Shown here piece after piece: positions 9,351 through 16,105 of a stretch of DNA of 64,000 nt. The notes under the pieces were generated by a model. The model made no database searches. It saw nothing but the letters and a program-made list of their open reading frames with translations, and had not been told where the DNA came from. Numbering within the stretch: position 1 is the first letter of the stretch; each line of letters opens with the position of its first letter. The stretch covers positions 143,035-207,034 of the forward strand of contig JABTUS010000011.1 of assembly GCA_015075305.1 (NCBI GenBank), written 5' to 3'. Origin of the DNA: Opitutaceae bacterium (GTDB lineage Bacteria; Verrucomicrobiota; Verrucomicrobiia; Opitutales; Opitutaceae). The translations under genes were made by a program, and so were the position numbers.

Positions 9351-10184
9351 TCACCGGGATTTCAGCGACGCCCTCACCGCCGCCAGGGGAAGCGCCTGCC
9401 TGCGGCGTTCGAGGAAGATGCTGACCTCCGCGTAGCCCGCGTCTTCGAGAAGATCCAGGGCGTCCTCAAATCTGTCCCCCACCCGATCCGAGGTGTGTGC
9501 ATCCGCTCCGATGACAACCGGAATGCCGCGCGCGTGCATGAGGCCCAGCATCGTCGGCCCCGGATTCATTTCCGGCAGCGCCTTGTTCAGTCCGCTGGTG
9601 TTCAGCTCCATGGCCACCCCGGTGGCCGCGATGCGATCGAGCGCGCGCTCGATGAATGGCTGGATGCGCGGAAAATTCCAGGACTCGGGCGACTCATTCT
9701 TCACAAGATCGGGATGCGCCAGGGTGTCGTACAGGCCGGTCTCGGCGGCCTCGGCCAGATGCGTGAAATAAGTCTGCTGGTAGGCAAAGTAGTCGCCGTT
9801 GAAATACCGCTGGCGATAGGCGTTCATCTGCATGTGCACCGACCCCAGGACGTGATGCAGCGGTGCGCGCCGGTGCAGCTTCTCGATCCACGATTCGATG
9901 CCCGGAAAATAATCGCTCTCGAGCCCCAGACGCACATCCACCCTGCCCTGCATGCGTGAACGCGCATGGGCGATGAGATCGACGTACTCCTCAAACTGGC
10001 CGACTTCCATGCGCCATTGCGCGGATTGTCCGTCCGGCAGCGGACAATGGCACGTGAAGACGATGCCCTTCAGCCCGCGGGCGGCGGCGGCTTCCGCGTA
10101 CTCAACGGGTGTGCCCGTCGCATGCTTGCACAAGGGAGTGTGGCAGTGGGATTCGTAGAAGAGTGATTCGGTTGATGCAGGCAT
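9351..10184 (-). CDS. PHP-family histidinol-phosphatase (HisJ/HisK type)
   Basis: 277-residue PHP-domain metal-dependent phosphatase. The trinuclear metal site is signalled by ESHCHTPLCKHA (H13, H15, H21), then LGLESDYFPG, LGSVHMQMN, TLAHPDLVK and IGADAHTSDRVG. These are the HisJ/HisK features of the enzyme that dephosphorylates histidinol phosphate in histidine synthesis. Other his genes are not nearby, so a different phosphoester substrate is possible. The gene lies directly upstream of rlmN on the same strand and likely shares its promoter, in the 103-nt gap above 10184. Confidence 0.85.
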   Translation of the reverse strand: MPASTESLFYESHCHTPLCKHATGTPVEYAEAAAARGLKGIVFTCHCPLPDGQSAQWRMEVGQFEEYVDLIAHARSRMQGRVDVRLGLESDYFPGIESWIEKLHRRAPLHHVLGSVHMQMNAYRQRYFNGDYFAYQQTYFTHLAEAAETGLYDTLAHPDLVKNESPESWNFPRIQPFIERALDRIAATGVAMELNTSGLNKALPEMNPGPTMLGLMHARGIPVVIGADAHTSDRVGDRFEDALDLLEDAGYAEVSIFLERRRQALPLAAVRASLKSR

Positions 10185-10263
10185 GTGTTGTTCGTCGAAG
10201 GCGGCTTTCGCCGGCCATGGACATGATCAACGGCACGCTACGGCATTTTGAGTGTCGTCGCAA

Positions 10264-10282
10264 GGACGGCTGCGAGCCGTCT
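10264..10282 (-). terminator. Hairpin after the aldehyde dehydrogenase genes
   Basis: GACGGCT (10265-10271) and AGCCGTC (10275-10281) form a perfect 7-bp stem with a 3-nt loop, just past the stop of the short aldehyde dehydrogenase gene. No T-tract follows on the minus strand, so it may be an mRNA-stabilising stem rather than an intrinsic terminator. Confidence 0.35.
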
Positions 10283-10287
10283 CCTTC

Positions 10288-11154
10288 TCAGGAGCCGATG
10301 GGATGCCAGGTCGTCTTGAATTCCAGCCAGTCGCGGATGGCGTAGAGCCCTTGCGCCTTGTCGTCGGTCCAGTCGAAGGATTCCTCGGCGGGGACGAGCT
10401 TCACGCGTTTGATCGACTCGGCGGCTCCCAACTCGATGAGCCGGCGCTCCGCGGTGCCGGCGACACCGCCGACGCCGCGGAGATGCTGGTGGCTCGCGAA
10501 CGTGGGGATGAGCTCCTTCCTGTAACCGGTGAGAAGGTTGACGACGCCACCAGGCAGATCACTGGTCGCCAGCATTTCCCCGAGCAGTATCGCCGGATAG
10601 GGCTGCGTTTCCGACGCGAGGGCGACGACCGCGTTGCCGCTGACGATGGCGGGTGCGAACAAGGAGACGAGAGCGAGAAGCGGAGACGAATCCGGGGCGA
10701 TCAGCCCGATGACACCCATGGGTTCGGTCACGGTGAAATTGAAATACGGACCCGCCACCGGATTCACATTGCCAAGCACCTGCTCGTACTTGTCCGCCCA
10801 GCCGGCATAATGGATCAATCGCTCCACGGACAGCGCGACCTCGGACCTTGCCGCTGCGGCGGGCGAGCCGTTCAGGCCCACGGCCTCCGCGAGTTCCTGT
10901 GAACGCGCCTCGATCATTTCAGCGAGCCGGTAGAGAATCTGGGCGCGATTGTACGCGGTGCGGCGAGCCCAGGCTGCGCCGGCCTTCGCGGCCGCCTCGA
11001 CGGCGTTGCGCAGATCTTTCCGGGTGCACTGGGGAATGTGTCCGACGAACCTGCCATCGCGGTCGCTCAACGGAAACGTGCGCCCGCTCTCCGAGCGGAT
11101 GAACGCTCCGCCCACGTAGGCTTTTGGTGTCTTGGTGATGGTCAGTCGTGCCAT
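10288..11154 (-). CDS. Shortened aldehyde dehydrogenase-like protein, probably non-catalytic
   Basis: 288 residues from the ATG at 11154; the frame is open further upstream, but that would overlap the neighbour's 3' end. It aligns with the NAD-binding part of aldehyde dehydrogenases: GWADKYEQVLG, EPMGVIGLIAPDSSPLLAL, SGNAVVALAS, and DLPGGVVNLLTGY. The usual family length is about 480. The catalytic cysteine segment is absent, and the protein closes with a conserved-looking FKTTWHPIGS tail instead. It lies 10 nt after a full-length aldehyde dehydrogenase in the same operon. The neat end, with no remnant frame, argues for a genuine short partner subunit rather than a frameshifted pseudogene. 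Confidence 0.75.
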   Translation of the reverse strand: MARLTITKTPKAYVGGAFIRSESGRTFPLSDRDGRFVGHIPQCTRKDLRNAVEAAAKAGAAWARRTAYNRAQILYRLAEMIEARSQELAEAVGLNGSPAAAARSEVALSVERLIHYAGWADKYEQVLGNVNPVAGPYFNFTVTEPMGVIGLIAPDSSPLLALVSLFAPAIVSGNAVVALASETQPYPAILLGEMLATSDLPGGVVNLLTGYRKELIPTFASHQHLRGVGGVAGTAERRLIELGAAESIKRVKLVPAEESFDWTDDKAQGLYAIRDWLEFKTTWHPIGS

Positions 11155-11164
11155 GGGAATGCCC

Positions 11165-12667
11165 TCAGTGCAGCCGGACGTAGTCGGCGAGACCCTGGCG
11201 TCCGCCCTCGCGGCCGAAGCCGGACTCCTTGTATCCACCGAATGGTGACGCCGGATCGAAGCGGTTGTACGTGTTCGCCCAGACGACGCCGGCCTTCAGC
11301 TCCGTGCTCATTCTGAGAATGCGCGATCCCTTGTCGGTCCAGACGCCCGCGCTCAGTCCGTAGGCGGTGTTGTTCGCCTTTTCGATCGCCTCATCGATCG
11401 TGCGAAACGTGAGGATGGACAGGACCGGACCGAAGATCTCCTCGCGGGCCACGCGGTGGCTCTGCTGCACGCCGCTCAGGATTGTCGGGCGGAAGTAGAA
11501 GCCGCGGGAAGGAAGGCGGCAGGGCGGCTGGAAGAGTTCGGCGCCGTCCCGCACCCCGATGCTGACAAGCCGGCGGATCTTTTCGAGCTGCTCGCGGGAG
11601 TTGATGGCGCCGATGTCGGTGTTCTTGTCGATGGGATCGCCCACCCGCAGCACGCGCATGCGGTTCTTGAGTCTTGCGAGAACGATGTCCGCCACGCCCT
11701 CCTGTACGAGAAGCCGGGAACCCGCGCAGCAGACTTGTCCCTGGTTGAAGAAGATGCCGTTCACCACGCCCTCGACCGCCTGGTCGATCGGGGCGTCCTC
11801 GAAGACGATGTTCGCCGCCTTTCCGCCGAGCTCGAGCGTGAGTTTTTTTCCGGAACCGGCTGTTGATCGCATGATCTTCTTTCCGACCTCGGTCGATCCG
11901 GTGAACGCAATCTTCGCGGCCGCGGGATGATTGACCACCGCTGCGCCGACTTCGCCCGCGCCGGTGACGAGGTTGACCACGCCGGGAGGCAGTCCGGCCT
12001 CGATGAAAATCTCGGCGAGTTTGAGTGCGGTGATCGACGTCGTCTCCGCCGGCTTGAGCACGATGGTGTTTCCCGTGGCGAGGGCGGGCGCGAGTTTCCA
12101 CGCGAGCATCAGCAGCGGGAAATTCCAGGGGATGACCTGGGCGACCACGCCGTGCGGTGAGAATCCGCGGGCGCCCGGGAAGGCGTACTCGAGCTTGTCC
12201 GCCCAGCCGGCGTGATGGAAAAAATGCGCCGCGGCCATGGGCACGTCGAAATCGCGGGATTCCTTGATCGGCTTGCCGCCGTCGAGCGTCTCGGCGACGG
12301 CGAATTCACGCGCGCGATCCTGCAGCAGCCTCGCGATGCGGTAGATGAATTTTCCGCGTTCGCGACCCGGCAGGCCGGACCAGGCCGGAAAGGCGCGCGT
12401 CGCCGCGGAAAATGCGGCGTCGATGTCGGCGTCGCCGGCGATGGCGATTTCCGCGAGCTGTGTTTCGTTCGCGGGATTCAGCGTTGGAAAGTATTTTCCC
12501 GAGCGTGGAGCGCTGAACTTTCCGTCGATGAAGAGATCGTAGCGCGCCTTGAGCCTGGGATCCGCCGTCTCTGGAGCCGGGTCGAAGGCCCAGAGGTCCC
12601 CGAAGATGAGTTCGGGGGCGGGCCTTGCGGGGCGCGTGGTGCTTTTTGTGCGGGAACGTGCGGGCAT
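11165..12667 (-). CDS. NAD(P)-dependent aldehyde dehydrogenase
   Basis: 500 residues, full length for the family. The catalytic set is present: the general base in LTLELGGKAANIVF (E279), the nucleophile in FNQGQVCCAGSR (C313 by alignment with human ALDH2), the cofactor loop FTGSTEVGKKI, and WNFPLLMLAWKLAPALATGNT. The C-terminus FGGYKESGFGREGG is also typical. In deoxyribose catabolism such an enzyme could oxidise the acetaldehyde or a deoxyribose-derived aldehyde made by DeoC, whose gene lies 12 nt upstream. The first 25 residues are a basic, low-complexity extension of unclear role. Confidence 0.9.
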   Translation of the reverse strand: MPARSRTKSTTRPARPAPELIFGDLWAFDPAPETADPRLKARYDLFIDGKFSAPRSGKYFPTLNPANETQLAEIAIAGDADIDAAFSAATRAFPAWSGLPGRERGKFIYRIARLLQDRAREFAVAETLDGGKPIKESRDFDVPMAAAHFFHHAGWADKLEYAFPGARGFSPHGVVAQVIPWNFPLLMLAWKLAPALATGNTIVLKPAETTSITALKLAEIFIEAGLPPGVVNLVTGAGEVGAAVVNHPAAAKIAFTGSTEVGKKIMRSTAGSGKKLTLELGGKAANIVFEDAPIDQAVEGVVNGIFFNQGQVCCAGSRLLVQEGVADIVLARLKNRMRVLRVGDPIDKNTDIGAINSREQLEKIRRLVSIGVRDGAELFQPPCRLPSRGFYFRPTILSGVQQSHRVAREEIFGPVLSILTFRTIDEAIEKANNTAYGLSAGVWTDKGSRILRMSTELKAGVVWANTYNRFDPASPFGGYKESGFGREGGRQGLADYVRLH

Positions 12668-12679
12668 GAGGTGCGTCGG

Positions 12680-13639
12680 TCAGTAGCTTTCGGCCGCCTC
12701 GCTGAAGGCGTAGGGTGCCTGGTAGGCGCCGGTCTTTTCCTTCACGAGCTGGCGCAGCAGGTCGTTGAGCAACGAGGACGCGCCGAAGCGGTAGCGGGCG
12801 GGAGTCAGCCATTCATCGCCGAGCGTTTCCTTCACGGCGACCAGGAAGGCCAGGGCCTGCTTTGCGGTCCGGATCCCTCCAGCCGGCTTCATGCCGATGG
12901 CGACGCCTGTATCCAGAAAATAATCACGGATGGCCTCGATCATGACCTGGTTGTTGCCGAGTGTCGCGTTGGACGACGTCTTGCCCGTGCTCGTCTTGAT
13001 GAAATCGCCGGGGCGGATCGCGCGCATGGCGAGAAAGGAGGCTGCGCGGATGTTGTCGTAGGACTCGAGTTCGCCGGTCTCGAGAATCACCTTGAGTTTC
13101 GCCCGGCCGCAGGCCGTGACCACCGCGCGAATCTCGTCCTGCATGCGACCGAATTCTCCGGCGAGGAAGGCGCCGCGGTTGATGACCATGTCGATTTCAT
13201 CCGCGCCGTCGGCGACTGCCGCGCGCACTTCGGCGAGCCGGGTGTCGAGGCGGGTCTGGCCGCTCGGAAAGGCGGTGGCGACCGAGGCGATCCGCACCGG
13301 GGAGGAGGCGCCCAGAAATCTTCGCGCGTGGCGGACCATGGCCGGATAGACACACACCGCGGCCACGGCGGGAAGCGCGTCGAGGGCTCCGCGTTCATCG
13401 GGAGTCTCGTGGGGATGCAGCGCCTTGATGCACAGCGAGGCCACCTTTCCGGGAGTGTCCTTTCCCTCGAGGGTCGTCAGGTCGACCATGGACACCGCGA
13501 GCCGCAGGCCGAACACCTTTGAGGACTTCTTTATCGAGCGGGTGACGTACTTTGCGACCCGCTCCTCGATGCCGACGGCGTCGACGGTTCCTGTTTCGTC
13601 GAGGAGCCTGCGAACTGCCGCCGGTCGTTGGGAACTCAT
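12680..13639 (-). CDS. deoC: Deoxyribose-phosphate aldolase
   Basis: 319-residue class I aldolase that cleaves 2-deoxyribose 5-phosphate to glyceraldehyde 3-phosphate and acetaldehyde. The Schiff-base lysine lies in GDFIKTSTGKTS (K215), and GADEIDMVIN carries a conserved catalytic aspartate (D150). VCVYPAMV and the C-terminal GMKPAGGIRT motif complete the barrel. It is longer than the E. coli enzyme (about 259), the extra length mostly at the N-terminus, as in the long DeoC branch. It is the first gene of deoC / aldehyde dehydrogenase / short aldehyde dehydrogenase, a plausible deoxynucleoside salvage operon; no nucleoside phosphorylase or deoxyribokinase is nearby. Confidence 0.92.
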   Translation of the reverse strand: MSSQRPAAVRRLLDETGTVDAVGIEERVAKYVTRSIKKSSKVFGLRLAVSMVDLTTLEGKDTPGKVASLCIKALHPHETPDERGALDALPAVAAVCVYPAMVRHARRFLGASSPVRIASVATAFPSGQTRLDTRLAEVRAAVADGADEIDMVINRGAFLAGEFGRMQDEIRAVVTACGRAKLKVILETGELESYDNIRAASFLAMRAIRPGDFIKTSTGKTSSNATLGNNQVMIEAIRDYFLDTGVAIGMKPAGGIRTAKQALAFLVAVKETLGDEWLTPARYRFGASSLLNDLLRQLVKEKTGAYQAPYAFSEAAESY

Positions 13640-13864
13640 TGGGCAGAACCTGCCGCCGGTTCAGCATGATCACAACGGAAAACACGATGCCGCACGCGCG
13701 GGGTTCACCGGGTAAGCGCATGCAGGCCGATGAATTGCGCAGCTATTCACAAGTTATTCAGAATCGCGTCCGCTGTAAGACGCGAGCCAACTCGTTTTCG
13801 TTCAAAAATTTCCGCAGCGGTTCGAAACTTTTCCTGCTTGTGGCGCGGCGGGAGAATCACATGA

Positions 13865-14101
13865 TTGACGCCAGTGGCTCATCCGGTTGCCAACCCCAAC
13901 CCCGCTGCCCCGTGCAGCAAACACCCGAAGCGACGCATCGCTCTGATTGTGGCGATCATCCTCGCGGCGATTCTCGGTGGAGTCTTCCTGCTGGAGGGAG
14001 ACTCCCGTGTTGCCATGCTGATTGGCGTCGCCCCCCTGCTTCTGGTTGCCTTGGTCTGCCTGTGCGACCCCTGCTGCAAGGGCAGGGATTCTCACGACTG
14101 A
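13865..14101 (+). CDS. Small two-helix membrane protein, DUF2933-like
   Basis: 78 residues from a TTG start at 13865, supported by GGAGA at 13851-13855 at a suitable distance. Residues about 24-43 and 50-67 are hydrophobic helices joined by a short EGDSR linker; the tail is cysteine-rich (CLCDPCC). The pattern recalls the small DUF2933 membrane proteins found near metal-resistance genes, but no such genes are nearby. Its last 10 bases overlap the end of purN on the opposite strand. It stands alone between divergent deoC and convergent purN. The start and the existence of the gene are moderately supported. Confidence 0.5.
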   Translation: MTPVAHPVANPNPAAPCSKHPKRRIALIVAIILAAILGGVFLLEGDSRVAMLIGVAPLLLVALVCLCDPCCKGRDSHD

Positions 14102-14664
14102 GACAGTCTTGCCACGACCGCCGGCAGCAGCGCGTGTTCCGCCGCGTGCACCCGGGCGGTCAGCGATTCCAGTGTGTCGGATTCTTCGATACGAACGGCG
14201 GCCTGGTCGATGATTGGACCGCCATCGACCTCAAGGGTGACCCTGTGCACGGTGCAACCCGTGATTTTCACGCCCCGCCGGAGGGCCTGGCCGATCGCGT
14301 CGAGCCCGGGAAAACTCGGCAGGAGGCTGGGATGGAGATTGATGATCCTGCCGGAGAACGCGCGAAGGAGCGCGGGCTTCAGCACGCGCATGAATCCGGC
14401 CAGCACGATGAGTTCCGCGTGGTGGCATGCGATCGCCTTGATGAAGCGGGTTTCGCCCTCGCCCTCGAGCTTTGTCTTGAATGGCGCGGGATCGACGTAG
14501 GACGCGTGGACGGCGAATCGAGGTCCGAGCGCGAGTATGCCTGCGTCGGGCCTGTCAGAAAGCAGGCCCACGATTGTTGCGCGGCCGAGCTTGCCGGCCT
14601 GCTGGGCGAGCAGGAGCGCCTCTGCGTTGGAGCCCCGACCTGATCCAAGGATGACGACGCGCAT
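14092..14664 (-). CDS. purN: Phosphoribosylglycinamide formyltransferase 1
   Basis: 190 residues, normal length. It transfers the formyl group of 10-formyltetrahydrofolate to GAR in step 3 of purine synthesis. The N-terminal VILGSGRGSNAEAL loop binds GAR phosphate. The catalytic residues are in IINLHPSLLPSFPG (N109, H111) and LEVDGGPII (D148). No other pur genes are in the window. It follows the heptose adenylyltransferase gene by 24 nt on the same strand, so transcription may come from that gene or from the long export operon above it. Confidence 0.93.
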   Translation of the reverse strand: MRVVILGSGRGSNAEALLLAQQAGKLGRATIVGLLSDRPDAGILALGPRFAVHASYVDPAPFKTKLEGEGETRFIKAIACHHAELIVLAGFMRVLKPALLRAFSGRIINLHPSLLPSFPGLDAIGQALRRGVKITGCTVHRVTLEVDGGPIIDQAAVRIEESDTLESLTARVHAAEHALLPAVVARLSQS

Positions 14665-14688
14665 GTGAAATTGGAGGAGGACCCGCGG

Positions 14689-15189
14689 CTAGATTTCCCC
14701 GGCGGACCTTATCTTTTCGATCAGCCGGGTCGTGCTGAAGCCGGGCAGGAAGGGGAGAAAGGTGATCCTTGCCCCGGCCTCCTGCAACGCCTCGCGCTCG
14801 CCCTTGTCGAGTTTGTCCAGGGTGTAGTCGCCGGCCTTCGTGTAGATGTCGGGTTTCAGCGCCCGGATCTCCCCTGTTAGTCGCGGAGAACGAAATATGA
14901 CGATGCCATCGACGCATTCGAGGGCTCCCAGCGCGAACGCGCGTTCGCCCTCGGTCTGCACGGGCCGCTTCGGCCCCTTGAGCGCCTTCACGCTTTCGTC
15001 CGCATTGAGCGCGACGAAGAGCGCGTCCCCGAGCGAACGCGCCTGTTTGAGATGGTGAAGATGCCCCGTGTGCAGCAGATCGAAGACCCCGTTGGTCAGG
15101 ACAAGCCTTCTCCCGCTTCGCCTGAGCCCGTCCCTCACCGCCACCGCCTGTTCGAGCGTGAAAAGCTTGGGATTCTCAAGGGGAGTCAT
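14689..15189 (-). CDS. hldC: D-glycero-beta-D-manno-heptose 1-phosphate adenylyltransferase
   Basis: 166-residue nucleotidyltransferase (RfaE2/HldC, the stand-alone form of the C-terminal half of HldE). It carries the class signature LTNGVFDLLHTGH with the HxGH motif at residues 40-43, and the closing KIRSAGEI helix. It activates heptose 1-phosphate with ATP to give ADP-heptose for the inner core of lipopolysaccharide, which supports a Gram-negative outer membrane. The kinase half is not in the window. It lies 50 nt after the short HlyD gene on the same strand. Confidence 0.9.
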   Translation of the reverse strand: MTPLENPKLFTLEQAVAVRDGLRRSGRRLVLTNGVFDLLHTGHLHHLKQARSLGDALFVALNADESVKALKGPKRPVQTEGERAFALGALECVDGIVIFRSPRLTGEIRALKPDIYTKAGDYTLDKLDKGEREALQEAGARITFLPFLPGFSTTRLIEKIRSAGEI

Positions 15190-15239
15190 TCGCGGGGACC
15201 TATTGTCGTCATTCGAACCGCCGCCCGATCCCGGCGCGC

Positions 15240-16091
15240 CTAGTTGCCGACGCTGGCCAGGCCGGCGCCCTTGGAGGCCCCCGGCGACTTGTCGTCGCCG
15301 GTCACCAGCACGGCGGAGAGGCCGGCGACGGCCTTTTCGGACGGGGCGACCTCGATGATGATGCGGAAGGTGCCGGATGTGGAGTCGACAATCGGATCGA
15401 TGTGGCGGACCACGCCCTCGACGCGGGAATCGGCCTCCGGCGTGGTCTGGACCCGCAGGGCGACCTTCTGGCCAGGTGTGAAGCGTCCGAGCAGGGAGTA
15501 GTCTGCGAAGACGACGAAGCGAAGCGAGCTGGCGTCCACGACGCGGGCGATCGTTTCGAAGCGCTCGACCGCCTCCCCGACCGACTTGACGGTTTTCAGG
15601 AAAATGCCGTCGATGGGGGAGCGCAGCGTCCGGTACTCAAGCCTCACTTCCGCCATGGCCAGCATTGCCCTGGCCTGGTCGACACGGCTCTCCGTGACCT
15701 TGAGCATGGACCGGCTTTCCTCGAACTGCTTGTCGCTCGCGATCTTTTCCTTGAAAAGGGCCTCCACGCGGGCGAAGTCGGTCCGGGCGCGCTCGTGGTC
15801 GGCCTCGGTGCCGCGCAGCGACGCCCTTGCCTGGGCGACCTCGGCCTCCTCCTGCCGCGCGTCGAGCCTCAGAATCGCCTGCCCCGCCACTATCCGGCTG
15901 CCCTCGGGAACCAGGATTTTTTCGACGATGCCCGCTGCCGGAGAGCTCAATTTGATGTCGGACCGCGGTGCGAGCACGGACCGCAGGGATCCGCGGCTGA
16001 CCGTGCTCCAGGCGTCCGTGCCGGTCTGTGCGCCGAGGCCGGCGGTGATTGCGAGGAAAAGGAGAATGGCGCCAGGAAGGGATCGCAGCAT
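15240..16091 (-). CDS. Short HlyD/RND-type periplasmic adaptor protein
   Basis: 283 residues from the ATG at 16091; the frame is open well upstream, but that part overlaps the previous gene, and this ATG gives a signal peptide (LPGAILLFLAITAGLGAQ). A split lipoyl domain follows: SSPAAGIVEKILVPEG, then an alpha-hairpin of about 75 residues rich in E, A and R, then RSPIDGIFLKTVKSVGEAV. The beta-barrel part ends with a membrane-proximal segment. No lipobox is evident. It is the third adaptor-type protein in one operon and starts 14 nt after the GAF-HlyD gene. No inner-membrane pump gene accompanies it, so its partner is probably the M50-HlyD fusion and the TolC protein of the same operon. Confidence 0.82.
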   Translation of the reverse strand: MLRSLPGAILLFLAITAGLGAQTGTDAWSTVSRGSLRSVLAPRSDIKLSSPAAGIVEKILVPEGSRIVAGQAILRLDARQEEAEVAQARASLRGTEADHERARTDFARVEALFKEKIASDKQFEESRSMLKVTESRVDQARAMLAMAEVRLEYRTLRSPIDGIFLKTVKSVGEAVERFETIARVVDASSLRFVVFADYSLLGRFTPGQKVALRVQTTPEADSRVEGVVRHIDPIVDSTSGTFRIIIEVAPSEKAVAGLSAVLVTGDDKSPGASKGAGLASVGN

Positions 16092-16105
16092 GACGGAGAA
16101 GGTCC

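Noticed and set aside
10288..11154. Short aldehyde dehydrogenase as a frameshifted pseudogene
   Set aside because: No continuation of the catalytic domain is found in other frames downstream, and the C-terminus looks like a natural one.
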